Of a stretch of 64,000 bases of DNA, positions 17,604 through 26,278 are shown one piece after another. The stretch comes from Thalassospira profundimaris WP0211 (lineage in GTDB: Bacteria > Pseudomonadota > Alphaproteobacteria > Rhodospirillales > Thalassospiraceae), in contig NZ_AMRN01000013.1 in NCBI RefSeq assembly GCF_000300275.1, positions 1 to 64,000 of the forward strand. Direction: 5' to 3'. The notes beneath the pieces are model-generated. The model was not told the DNA's origin and searched no databases. It saw only the letters and a program-made list of their open reading frames with translations. How positions within the stretch are numbered: the first letter of the stretch is position 1; every line of letters begins with the position of its first letter. Position numbers and translations under genes: made by a program.

Positions 17604-18058
17604 AGATTTCACGACGCGCCCTTTTAGGGTCAATCTCGTTATTGCCACTGGCCCCCGCAGCCACCCGCGCGCAGGCACTGGGCAGCAATGCGGTGTTCTA
17701 TGACATTGTGCGTCAGATTGGCGGCATTCCCGATATTTCGGATCATCTTCTGGATGCCGCCAATGACGAGTTCCTTACGACCTACGGTGCGGCGGCCCAG
17801 CGTGAATTTGTTTATGCGCTGCGTACCGGTGCGATTGCCGAACGCATCAAACAAGCCAGCCCGGAAATTCAGGAACAGGCCGCCTTCGTTGCCCGTCTGC
17901 TTTATACCGGCGAAGTGATGCGCGATGGCGCCTATAAGGCGATCTATTACCCTTGGTGCCTTGGTTGGAAATCCCTGACCTTTGCCACAGCACCGGGAAC
18001 CTGTGGCGGCCCAGCCTTTGGTCATTGGGCCCACCATCCGGTCACGGGGGATATGTGA
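17600..18058 (+). CDS. Small Tat-exported subunit of an FAD dehydrogenase (FAD-SLDH / sugar dehydrogenase gamma type)
   Basis: A 152-residue protein with a Tat signal MKISRRALLGS. The C-terminal half has the family pattern LLYTGEV, YYPWCLGWKSL and GTCGGPAFGHWAHHP. In sorbitol, fructose and FAD-glucose dehydrogenases this subunit is the chaperone that carries the signal-less flavoprotein through the Tat pore. The next gene is exactly such a flavoprotein without a signal. Stop and start overlaps on both sides. Confidence 0.85.
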   Translation: MKISRRALLGSISLLPLAPAATRAQALGSNAVFYDIVRQIGGIPDISDHLLDAANDEFLTTYGAAAQREFVYALRTGAIAERIKQASPEIQEQAAFVARLLYTGEVMRDGAYKAIYYPWCLGWKSLTFATAPGTCGGPAFGHWAHHPVTGDM

Positions 18059-19662
18059 TGGAAGCAACCGTCGTCATCATCGGATCGGGCATGGCCGGAT
18101 CGCATCTGGCCTATAGCCTTGTGCAAAAGGGCATTGATGTCATCATGCTCGAAGCAGGGCCGAAACGTTCCCGTGCTGTGAACCTGAAAACCTTCTATGA
18201 AAACCCGGTCAAGGGACCTCAGTCGCCTTATCCGTCAGAACCCTATGCGCCGCACCCCGAAGACGGGAAGTATAACGACTTCTACGTTCAGGGTGGCCCC
18301 GATCAGTTTATCGGTGCGTATCTGCGTTTGTTTGGCGGCACGACCTGGCACTGGACCGGCTTTGCCGATCGGTTGCGCCCGCATGACTTCACCATGAAGT
18401 CGACCTATGGCGTGTCACGCGATTGGCCGATCAATTATGACCTTCTGGTGCCCTATTACATCGAAGCTGAAAAACGCTGGGGTGTTGCGGGGGATCCGAA
18501 CTATCCGTGGGGCGCCCCACGCGATGGTGCCCCCTATCAGATGCCACCGATCCCGATGAGCTATATGGATCAGAAGGTTACCGAGGCACTGGATAAACTG
18601 GGCCTGCATTCAGCCCCGTTTTCCCATGCCCGCAATTCCGAGATTTACGACAAGCGCCCGGTTTGTTGCGGCAACAATACCTGTGTGCCGATCTGCCCGA
18701 TTGGCGCGAAATATGACGCATCGGTTCACGCCCAAAAGGCTGAGGACCTTGGTGTCCGGGTTGAGACCGAAGCATTGGTCACCTTTGTCGAGGTCGGTGA
18801 TGATCAAAAGATCAGCCGTGTAAAGGTCCGCAAACCCGACGGGTCGGAATTCTGGGTAACCGGGAGATACTTTGCCGTTTGCTGTCACGCGATTGAAAAC
18901 CCGCGCCTTCTTTTGAACTCGGCACAGGACAATGCCCCCAAGGGTGTCGCCAACAGTTCCGATGCAGTCGGACGTAATCTTTTGACGCAAGCCAACCAAG
19001 ACAGCTGGGGCATGCTTAATGAGCAAATCTTCCCCTATCGCGGCCCACAGCAGACCGGTGGTCTGGTAGAATTGCGTGATGGTCAATTCCGATCCGATTA
19101 TGCCGCCGTGGGGACCAGCTTCATGAATGATGGATGGTCGGGCAATTCCGATGCCACCAATCTGGCGAAGGATCTGATTAAAAAGGGCATGGTTGGTCAG
19201 GAACTGGCCAATGCAATCAATGATCAGATTTCCCGACATCTGCGGTTAAACAGCTCGGCCGAGGTTTTGGCAAACTGGAACAACCGGGTGGAGCTTGCCG
19301 ATGAAAAGGACAGCTCGGGCATTCCGCGCCCGAAGGTGACCTTTACCCTTGATGACTACACCAAAAAGGGATTGGCAAATGCGCTCGAGGTCAATCGCAA
19401 GATCTTTGCCACCCTTGGTGTGGCCGACATACAGACCGATAAACCGTATCTGTCGAATGCGATTATTGGTGGAACCACGATCATGGGCTCGGACCCGAAA
19501 ACATCGGTCGTGAATGCGGATCTTGTCGCGCATGATCACAGCAATCTTTATATTCTGGGATCAAGTTCGCATGTAACAACACCGGTCAATGCCCCGTCCT
19601 TGACCATTGCCGCACTGGCGATCCGTGCGGCTGATCATATGGCCGTTGCATTGACCAAATGA
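18058..19662 (+). CDS. GMC-family FAD dehydrogenase large subunit with [3Fe-4S] cysteine motif
   Basis: A 534-residue flavoprotein. The dinucleotide-binding motif is VIIGSGMAGSHLA. The CCGNNTCVPICP stretch places C203, C209 and C213 with the same x5/x3 spacing as the [3Fe-4S] ligands of bacterial FAD-dependent glucose dehydrogenase. The C-terminal GMC segment GSSSHVTTPVNAPSLTIAA carries the catalytic histidine. It lacks a signal and should be exported with the preceding Tat subunit. Electrons likely pass to the monoheme cytochrome encoded upstream. The alcohol or sugar substrate is unknown. Confidence 0.9.
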   Translation: MEATVVIIGSGMAGSHLAYSLVQKGIDVIMLEAGPKRSRAVNLKTFYENPVKGPQSPYPSEPYAPHPEDGKYNDFYVQGGPDQFIGAYLRLFGGTTWHWTGFADRLRPHDFTMKSTYGVSRDWPINYDLLVPYYIEAEKRWGVAGDPNYPWGAPRDGAPYQMPPIPMSYMDQKVTEALDKLGLHSAPFSHARNSEIYDKRPVCCGNNTCVPICPIGAKYDASVHAQKAEDLGVRVETEALVTFVEVGDDQKISRVKVRKPDGSEFWVTGRYFAVCCHAIENPRLLLNSAQDNAPKGVANSSDAVGRNLLTQANQDSWGMLNEQIFPYRGPQQTGGLVELRDGQFRSDYAAVGTSFMNDGWSGNSDATNLAKDLIKKGMVGQELANAINDQISRHLRLNSSAEVLANWNNRVELADEKDSSGIPRPKVTFTLDDYTKKGLANALEVNRKIFATLGVADIQTDKPYLSNAIIGGTTIMGSDPKTSVVNADLVAHDHSNLYILGSSSHVTTPVNAPSLTIAALAIRAADHMAVALTK

Positions 19663-21095
19663 ATACACCACTCAAACAACTGATCCTGATCGAAACAGGG
19701 CTTCTTGCCCTGTTCGTTCTTCTGGGCAACGGAATGCGATCTGTCGCAACCATGACCGTTTCCGTCTCCCAGGGCGAGTTTGCAAGCTTCCTGAACATTT
19801 CGGTCGAACGCACCGACATTCTGATTGAAGTCCTGATTGGCGGTGCCGTCATGGCACTCGCCATCGCGCCCTTTGTGATAAACAGTCACACGGCGCGCAG
19901 GGTCTGCCTTGCCACCGCCATCGTTGCCAGTGCCAGCTATGCCGCCGTTGGCCTTACCATGCACTGGGACCCGGCCCTTTCCGTGCGCGAAATCATTGTT
20001 CTGGCCAGCTTCTGTATGGGTGGCTTTGCGATTTCGTTCTTTGCACCCCTGGCACAGCTTGCGATCAGCCAGGCCAAGACGGATCGCGAGAAATCGATGC
20101 TGACGACGGTGTGGACCGCCGCCCAGCCGATGGCGTTTCTGATTGCGCCACAGCTGGTTAAATATGTCGCCTTTGATGTCGGCACCGGAAATTACTTCCT
20201 GATCCTGGCCGTGATGCCTTTGCTGTTCTTGTTGATCATGCCGATGGTGATGGGCACCGCCGATGGAGCTGCCACGCCAACGACCACCGGCAATACCGGC
20301 ACAAAACAGGCGCCGAACTGGAAACTGATCGGTCTGTTTCTTTCGGTTGTCATCATTTTCGAAGCATGGACAACCGCCAACAGCTTCCTTGGTGTTGAAA
20401 GCCTGACAGGGTTTGGCCTGATGTCGGCTTTCCTTGTTTTGTCGGCCGTTTTGTATTTCAGTGTGAAATCGGCAGTGCCGCACGACACCAAATTGCCGTC
20501 TGATGCGATTTTCCTGTTGGTGGTGTTATTCATCCTCGAAATCCCGACCACTGGTGTTTACGACACCGCATATCTTGTGCGGCATTTGTGTTCGTCAGAA
20601 TTGATTGATGATCGCGCGACCCTTGGCGCGGCCAGCCAGGTGATCATGGTGTTTGCCGCCGGGGCCCTGATTGCACGTAACCCGGTCTGGCGCGAACGAC
20701 TTTGGCTGCTTGCCATTCCGTGTCTGATCGTTGCGTCGGTTGCGACGATCTTCTACCCCTACCCCGCAACGGATGCCGCCCTGTTCTATTGGACCAAGAT
20801 GCTTTCAAGCATCGGGATCGGGATTGCCACCACAATTGTGGTTAGTGCTGTAATCGCATCGGCCAATGGTAACAAGCTGATCACGCTGGCCCCGGCATTT
20901 GTCATCATGTTTGGTACAGAAGTCGGGATCGAGATTCTTGAAATCACGTTCCAGATTTCAAAACTGGCAGGGCTTGGCGTCACAGCCGCCTATCAGATGG
21001 TTTTTGTCGTACAGGTAAGTGCTGTGTTGCTGGCCACCACGCTTATGGCGTGGCGCTGGCTTGCACCGAAAACACAAAAAACTTCTGCCGCCTGA
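19659..21095 (+). CDS. Polytopic membrane transporter, probably MFS
   Basis: A 478-residue inner-membrane protein with about 12 hydrophobic segments in two halves joined near residue 210 by a polar, Thr-rich loop (GTADGAATPTTTGN). The pattern SQAKTDREKSMLTTVW after a helix resembles the MFS loop A region. It overlaps the dehydrogenase stop (ATGA) and closes the operon. It might move the substrate or product of the periplasmic enzymes. The family call is moderate and the substrate unknown. An AGGAGG directly follows its stop but no start codon is correctly placed after it. Confidence 0.7.
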   Translation: MNTPLKQLILIETGLLALFVLLGNGMRSVATMTVSVSQGEFASFLNISVERTDILIEVLIGGAVMALAIAPFVINSHTARRVCLATAIVASASYAAVGLTMHWDPALSVREIIVLASFCMGGFAISFFAPLAQLAISQAKTDREKSMLTTVWTAAQPMAFLIAPQLVKYVAFDVGTGNYFLILAVMPLLFLLIMPMVMGTADGAATPTTTGNTGTKQAPNWKLIGLFLSVVIIFEAWTTANSFLGVESLTGFGLMSAFLVLSAVLYFSVKSAVPHDTKLPSDAIFLLVVLFILEIPTTGVYDTAYLVRHLCSSELIDDRATLGAASQVIMVFAAGALIARNPVWRERLWLLAIPCLIVASVATIFYPYPATDAALFYWTKMLSSIGIGIATTIVVSAVIASANGNKLITLAPAFVIMFGTEVGIEILEITFQISKLAGLGVTAAYQMVFVVQVSAVLLATTLMAWRWLAPKTQKTSAA

Positions 21096-21297
21096 CTCAG
21101 GAGGACAACAGTCATCGTAATTGGCGCGCCTTTGGCGTGCCTGCGGGGAACTAAGCCATTACAAGACTTCCTAATTGAGGCAAAGCTTAGCTTTGTTCGC
21201 GCTCTGGCGACCATGACCCTTTCAAAGGCATCGGCAAGACACAATATCAGTTTATGGTTGTCATGCTTATTTCTTCGCGGGCTCAAGGAGCAACAGA

Positions 21298-22212
21298 TTG
21301 CAAAACCGCTTTTGGGTATTGCTGATATCTGCCGTCATGTTTTCATTTACCGCCCCACCCGCACGGGGCGAAGAAATCGTGCGCATGGCCTTCCCGACCG
21401 GTGCGGTTGAGTTTTTCAAATACGAGTTCGGTGTTATCGAGCTCGCACTTGAGCATGCCGATGGCGACTTCCGACTTGTGATCGAAGAATTTCCTACCAT
21501 GACTCAGGCCCGCATCAGTTCCATGATGCTTGAAGGACAGGTCGATGTCATGTTCACCGGGTACAGCGTTGAGAGGGAAACCAAGTTTTTACAAGTCGAC
21601 TTCCCGATGACGCGCGGTTTGTTGGGATATCGCATTTTCTTGACGCAGGCCGACAATCTGCCGACTCTGGAGAAGGTTGAGTCTCTTGAGCAATTGAAAA
21701 AGTTCTGCATCGGCACCGGATCAGATTGGCCCGATGCCAGCATTATGGAAAAAAACGGTTTCTGTGTAGATCGCGCACCACGTGACCAACTGTGGGCGAT
21801 GCTGGCCAATAAGAGATTTGATCTTTTAAGCCGCGCCGTGCACGAAGGTTTCCGAGAAATCGACACGATCCGCCAACAGCACCCTGACGTCGTTCTCAGC
21901 ACATCGACGGTTCTGGCTTATCCGTTTGATCTGTTTATTTATGTCAATCGCAACAATGAGCGATTGCATCGTATTTTGACCCAAGGGCTTTTACGCGCCT
22001 ATCACACAGGCGATTTCATGCGCCATTTTTTGTCCAACCCGGATCTTCGCCATGCACTTGAAACGCTCCAAGCGCCGAACACACATATTCTGCGGATTGA
22101 GAATCCAGATATGAGTAAGAAGTCACGCGACATTGACCCGGCACTCTGGGAAAACATTGTGCAGCGGAAGTATGATGATGACGTTGGCTATGAACCCCGG
22201 GACCAGATGTAA
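21298..22212 (+). CDS. Periplasmic solute-binding-protein-like protein (orphan)
   Basis: A 304-residue protein with signal sequence MQNRFWVLLISAVMFSF and cleavage near ARG-EE. The fold resembles family 3 amino-acid-binding proteins: ISSMMLEGQVDVMFTGYS, then a hinge and FCIGTGSDWPDASIMEKNGF. No ABC permease or ATPase gene is adjacent. The start is TTG, supported by AAGGAG eight bases upstream and by the signal peptide. It resembles the convergent gene at 22316-23179 along its whole length, so the pair probably arose by duplication. Role unknown. Confidence 0.75.
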   Translation: MQNRFWVLLISAVMFSFTAPPARGEEIVRMAFPTGAVEFFKYEFGVIELALEHADGDFRLVIEEFPTMTQARISSMMLEGQVDVMFTGYSVERETKFLQVDFPMTRGLLGYRIFLTQADNLPTLEKVESLEQLKKFCIGTGSDWPDASIMEKNGFCVDRAPRDQLWAMLANKRFDLLSRAVHEGFREIDTIRQQHPDVVLSTSTVLAYPFDLFIYVNRNNERLHRILTQGLLRAYHTGDFMRHFLSNPDLRHALETLQAPNTHILRIENPDMSKKSRDIDPALWENIVQRKYDDDVGYEPRDQM

Positions 22213-22315
22213 ATCCGATATTTATCAACACGATATCCGATTTACTGCATATGCAGATTTTTCGTTCTCAAAACGGAATAATCTTATTTGGATCAGGCAA
22301 TGATCCTTAATCGGT

Positions 22316-23179
22316 TTAATTTTCCAGCCAGTATCGGTGAATGTCGGCGCTGTTATGCTCTGTCATTTCCGGGTTACCAAGATCAATGATCCGCAAATCT
22401 GGATGGTCGTGCAGGAACCGGGTTGCGTAGGCAATTCCGGGGTGTGCCTGAAAATATTTGTCGATCGCGCCGTTTTCTGTCGCCGCCTGAAACCCTTGTT
22501 CGATCAGATCATGAAGGGGTTTGCTGTCGCGGCGAACATAAAAATAGAAATCATACGGATAGCGCACCAACAGGTTCTGATAGACCATCAGGCCATGTTG
22601 ACGGAGCAGGTTCATGACGCTCTTTGTTCTGAGTTCATGAAGTGCCAGGTGCATGACATCGAACCGCCCGTTTTCGAGCATGGTATAAAGATTGTGCCCC
22701 GGCCCACCAACCACACAAAGACCAGCATGTTCGAGAATGAGGGTATCAACCCAGGAGTTCCCGGACCCGATGCAGACACTTTTCAAATCATCCTGGTTTG
22801 CCACGTCATCAACTGCTTCAAATGTGTCCTCACGGGTGATGAATAGCCGATATCCTTGCAACCCCTTGGTCAGGGGATAATCGATTTGCAGCAAATCAGC
22901 CTCAGCTTCACGACTATACCCGGCAAGGAGAACATTGACCTGACCATCATCAAGCATGTTGAACATGCGCTTTTGCGACAGACCTTCCAGGGAAATAATT
23001 TCAAGGCTGTGATCACCGGGCGCGTATTGCAATGCCAGTTCAAGCAAACCGGACTCAAACGCAAAATGCGTTTCGCGACCAGCCGGCAAGGGCAGTGTAA
23101 GTGTTTCGGCAGCAACCGGCCGCACCAGCATCAGGGGGAGGACAGCCACCCCGTACAAACATCTGAACAATGAAACCAT
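22316..23179 (-). CDS. Periplasmic solute-binding-protein-like protein (orphan, related to the 21298-22212 product)
   Basis: A 287-residue protein with a signal peptide ending near VAA-ET. It follows its convergent neighbour in parallel: MFNMLDDGQVNVLLAGYS, TKGLQGYRLFITREDT, VCIGSGNSWVDTLILEHAGLC and YPYDFYFYVRRD. No transporter components are nearby. Such orphan binding-fold proteins may deliver to a transporter elsewhere or act as sensors. A weak hairpin and an ATTTTT run in the 103-bp gap between the two stops may separate the transcripts. Confidence 0.75.
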   Translation of the reverse strand: MVSLFRCLYGVAVLPLMLVRPVAAETLTLPLPAGRETHFAFESGLLELALQYAPGDHSLEIISLEGLSQKRMFNMLDDGQVNVLLAGYSREAEADLLQIDYPLTKGLQGYRLFITREDTFEAVDDVANQDDLKSVCIGSGNSWVDTLILEHAGLCVVGGPGHNLYTMLENGRFDVMHLALHELRTKSVMNLLRQHGLMVYQNLLVRYPYDFYFYVRRDSKPLHDLIEQGFQAATENGAIDKYFQAHPGIAYATRFLHDHPDLRIIDLGNPEMTEHNSADIHRYWLEN

Positions 23180-23363
23180 TCCGCCTGCAACTATTCCCCG
23201 AAGTATCAGAAGCTTACCCTTGTTGTTTCAGGTGGGGATTGCTGCGTCTGGAAACACCCCTTCTGGTATGAAAACACCTGAATCAGAATTGAGTTTCATA
23301 GAAACCGCTGATCAGCAGCGTTCATTTTTCCGGCCCTGGTCGTTTCTTCTTGACGATTTGTTA

Positions 23364-23378
23364 TGTTATATCATAACA
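23364..23378. promoter_or_regulatory. Zur box upstream of znuA
   Basis: TGTTAT-ATC-ATAACA is a perfect palindrome 43 bp before the znuA start. It matches the core of alphaproteobacterial Zur sites (TGTTATA-type). It lies where it would block the promoter, implying zinc-responsive repression of znuA-zevA-zevB. Binding is inferred. Confidence 0.82.
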
Positions 23379-23421
23379 ACACATATCGAATATCAAACCC
23401 ATTGCTAACCGGATCACCCAC

Positions 23422-24555
23422 ATGCCTTCCTTGCGCCGAGCCCTCCGTCACATTGTATTTGCCGCCCCGATCCTTGTTGCCGCCCCGCTGACCGCGGCCG
23501 CCCATGGCGACGATGCCCCGAAAGTCGTGACCTCCATCAAGCCAATCCACGGCATCACGAGTGCTATCATGAAAGATATCGGGGAGCCGGTTTTGCTGAT
23601 TGATGGCGCGTCTTCACCGCATACCTATTCTTTGCGGCCGAGTGAGGCGCGTGCGCTAAACGATGCCGATCTGGTGATCTATGTTTCGCATGCGCTGGAA
23701 GGCTTCCTTGAAAAACCGCTTGAAAGCCTTTCTGGCCATAGCCATCAGCTTGAGCTGGTTTCCCTGTCGCAACTGTCACTGCGCAATATGCGCGAAGGCG
23801 GCACGTGGGAAGGTCACATGCATGATCATGAAGGCGACATGCATGATGATCATGAGGAGCATGAGGAGCATGAGGAGCATGACGACCATGCCCACGATGA
23901 TGACCATGATCACGACCACGAAGCCGAACATGATCAGGCGGCACATGATGATCATGATCACGACCATGTGGCCGAACATGAAAAACATGACGATGACGAC
24001 CACCATGATGGCGTCGAACATCACGAACATGACGGTATCGACACGCATATCTGGATGGATCCGGCCAATGGCGCGACCATCGCGATTGCCATCGCCGATG
24101 AACTGGCCGAGATTGATCCGGAACATGCCGACGACTATCGCGCAAACCTGCAGACACTACTTGCAAGCCTGACCAACCTTGGTAATGATCTTCGGGCAAA
24201 AGTTGCACCGGTCCAGGACAAGCCCTATGTGGTATTCCATGATGCCTATCAGTATCTCGAAGCCGGCCTTGGCCTGAACGCGGTCGGATCGATTACAGTT
24301 TCGCCAGATCAAAAGCCCGGAGCCAAACGCCTTCATGAAATCGAAGACAAAATCCATGATACCGGCGCTGTCTGCATATTTGCCGAACCGCAATTCCGCC
24401 CGGCAATCGTTCAGGCCGTCGTGTCTGACACTGGCATCCGGACCGGTACGCTTGACCCGCTTGGCTTTGACATTGCTGCGGGGCCAAATGCCTATCAGGA
24501 AATTCTCGCACAAAATGTCGACGCACTTGTCGATTGCCTTGGCGACGCTTCGTAA
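23422..24555 (+). CDS. znuA: Zinc ABC transporter substrate-binding protein ZnuA with very His-rich loop
   Basis: A 377-residue periplasmic cluster-9 binding protein. It has a signal peptide ending near TAA-AHG, the metal ligand in SSPHTYSLRPSEA and the FHDAYQYLEAGLG site. Residues about 133-212 form an acidic, His-rich loop of repeated HDDH, EEHEEH and HDHDH units, a zinc-scavenging feature of ZnuA, unusually long here. It is controlled by a Zur box. No znuB or znuC is adjacent; instead zevA and zevB follow with overlaps. Confidence 0.92.
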   Translation: MPSLRRALRHIVFAAPILVAAPLTAAAHGDDAPKVVTSIKPIHGITSAIMKDIGEPVLLIDGASSPHTYSLRPSEARALNDADLVIYVSHALEGFLEKPLESLSGHSHQLELVSLSQLSLRNMREGGTWEGHMHDHEGDMHDDHEEHEEHEEHDDHAHDDDHDHDHEAEHDQAAHDDHDHDHVAEHEKHDDDDHHDGVEHHEHDGIDTHIWMDPANGATIAIAIADELAEIDPEHADDYRANLQTLLASLTNLGNDLRAKVAPVQDKPYVVFHDAYQYLEAGLGLNAVGSITVSPDQKPGAKRLHEIEDKIHDTGAVCIFAEPQFRPAIVQAVVSDTGIRTGTLDPLGFDIAAGPNAYQEILAQNVDALVDCLGDAS

Positions 24556-25210
24556 GCGCACCGCAATGATTTTGGTTGCCGGCATGACGATGCTGGCAAC
24601 CGCCCCTTCGGCATTTGCGCATCCACATGTCTGGATCGACGCGAATGCCGAATTCGTTTTTGAAAACGACAAGATTACCGCCATTCGCGTGCGCTGGCTG
24701 TTTGACGATCTGTTTAGCATGACCATGATCGACGAGTTCGACAAAAACCATGACACCCGGTTCTTTGACGAAGAAAATACAGCCGTGCACGACAATGCCT
24801 TTGCAGCCCTTTCCGAGTTTTCCTGGCTGACACATCTGCGCAAGAACGAAGAACTGGTATCCTTTGCCGGTGCGACTGATTTTGTTGCCGATATCACCGA
24901 TGACCGCCGGGTAAGTTACGACTTCAAGCTGATGCTCGAAACACCGCTTGATCCGATCAAGGATGTCATCAGCCTGTCGGTCTATGATGCCGAATACTAT
25001 ATCGATGTCGCCTACACACAGGTCGATCCCGTCCTGTTTGCGGGGGCCAAAAACCTGTCCTGCCATTTCGAGATTAGCGAAGATGAAAAGAACCGCATCT
25101 ATTTTGACCTGGTCGCGCCAATCCGTGCCGATGTTGTTTGCGCGGCCAAGGTGGCAGATAGCAGCAGTTCTGGCGGCCTTGCTCCTGGCGATTTCGTTCT
25201 CGTCGAGTAA
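24515..25210 (+). CDS. zevA: Periplasmic DUF1007 protein, ZevA-like
   Basis: A 231-residue exported protein of the DUF1007 family. HPHVWIDANAEFVF right after the signal peptide gives an N-terminal histidine site. In Haemophilus influenzae the equivalent pair ZevAB supports zinc acquisition. I place the start at MSTHLSIALATLRKRT (24515), overlapping znuA by 41 bp, because it supplies a charged n-region to the signal; a start at 24566 would lack it. It overlaps zevB by about 80 bp, so the three genes are one unit. Confidence 0.82.
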   Translation: MSTHLSIALATLRKRTAMILVAGMTMLATAPSAFAHPHVWIDANAEFVFENDKITAIRVRWLFDDLFSMTMIDEFDKNHDTRFFDEENTAVHDNAFAALSEFSWLTHLRKNEELVSFAGATDFVADITDDRRVSYDFKLMLETPLDPIKDVISLSVYDAEYYIDVAYTQVDPVLFAGAKNLSCHFEISEDEKNRIYFDLVAPIRADVVCAAKVADSSSSGGLAPGDFVLVE

Positions 25211-26198
25211 TCCGGCAGCCGCACAATCATCAAACCTTCTGGGTCGCGGGGCAACCGATAGCACCCAAAGCAGTCCTGCACACAATCCGGATGCCGATAA
25301 CGTCGAAGACAGCCTGATTACCCTGCCCGACTGGCTTTCAGACCTTATTGGCCAGACGGTGATCATTCAGACCAAATTCAACCGTGAAATCACCGCAACC
25401 CTCCGCGAAGCCAAGAACGGTGACAGCTTCTGGCCGGGCCTTGTCATTATTGCCCTGTCTTTCGGGTATGGCGTCTTTCACGCGGCGGGCCCCGGTCATG
25501 GCAAGATGATCACCACCACCTATTTCCTGTCGCGCGATGCCGGATGGAAACAGGGTGTGGCAATGGGCGGCCTGATTGCCACCGTTCAGGCGGTTTCGGC
25601 CATCGTCATGGTCGGTGGACTGACCCTGATCCTTAATCTGGGCCCGGCAGCGGTTACCAAGAACGGCCTGATCATGGAGGCGGTTTCATACGCCCTGATT
25701 GCCGCCTTGGGCGCAGTGATGGCGCTTCGCATCCTGCAAGGCCGTGATGATTGTTGCGATCACCACGGACCGGGCGTGCATCATCACCATGATGCACATA
25801 CACATGCGCATGATCATAATCATGACCACAGCCACCATCACACCCATCACAATGCCCCGGCAGTTCAATCCAACTGGCAGATGATCTCAACCGGTGTTGT
25901 CGCAGGTTTGCGCCCCTGCACCGGGTCGATCCTTGTTCTGCTGTTTACCCTGGCCAACGGGATGTTTTTGATCGGGATTGGCGCTGCCTTTGCCATGGCG
26001 CTTGGGGTCGCGATTACCATCAGCCTGATCGGACTGGCAGCCATCGGCATTCGCACAGGCACACAGCATCTGTTCAGCGTTTCGGAAACGTCGTCAGGCA
26101 TCATTCGCCGCACGGTCGGCTTTACCGGGGCTGCAATCATTACCCTGTTTGGTGTGATGCTGTTGCTGGCGTCGGCACGACAGCTGGGCTGGCTTTGA
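25131..26198 (+). CDS. zevB: NicO-family metal transporter, ZevB-like
   Basis: A 355-residue inner-membrane protein of the NicO/RcnA superfamily. After an N-terminal signal-like segment it has FGYGVFHAAGPGHGKMI (the HAxGPGHGK metal site), a cytoplasmic loop rich in His (HHHDAHTHAHDHNHDH) and the second-half motif GLRPCTGSI. Family members move Ni, Co or Zn; the Zur box and ZnuA/ZevA partners point to zinc uptake. I start it at ATG 25131; no strong ribosome-binding site is seen, consistent with coupling to zevA. Confidence 0.85.
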   Translation: MLFARPRWQIAAVLAALLLAISFSSSNPAAAQSSNLLGRGATDSTQSSPAHNPDADNVEDSLITLPDWLSDLIGQTVIIQTKFNREITATLREAKNGDSFWPGLVIIALSFGYGVFHAAGPGHGKMITTTYFLSRDAGWKQGVAMGGLIATVQAVSAIVMVGGLTLILNLGPAAVTKNGLIMEAVSYALIAALGAVMALRILQGRDDCCDHHGPGVHHHHDAHTHAHDHNHDHSHHHTHHNAPAVQSNWQMISTGVVAGLRPCTGSILVLLFTLANGMFLIGIGAAFAMALGVAITISLIGLAAIGIRTGTQHLFSVSETSSGIIRRTVGFTGAAIITLFGVMLLLASARQLGWL

Positions 26199-26212
26199 CC
26201 CGGACATAAAAA

Positions 26213-26240
26213 CAGCCCGCAAGGGGACACTTGCGGGCTG
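26213..26240. terminator. Bidirectional rho-independent terminator
   Basis: CAGCCCGCAAG (26213-26223) pairs perfectly with CTTGCGGGCTG (26230-26240). The minus-strand exit is TTTTTAT and the plus-strand exit AAAACG, so it serves chiefly the minus-strand gene ending at 26279 and folds on the zevB mRNA too. Confidence 0.85.
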
Positions 26241-26278
26241 AAAACGATCTCGTCTATTTGGGTAAGTCGATCTCTGCC

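Noticed and set aside
21099-21297. Perfect AGGAGG just after the transporter stop, suggesting a seventh operon gene
   Set aside because: No ATG, GTG or TTG lies at a usable distance, and the frame downstream has no recognisable protein; at most a decayed gene start.
23821-24048. Tandem repeat or low-complexity insertion in znuA
   Set aside because: The repeats of GAT/CAT/GAG codons encode the His/Asp/Glu-rich loop normal for ZnuA and stay in frame; I treat it as part of the protein.
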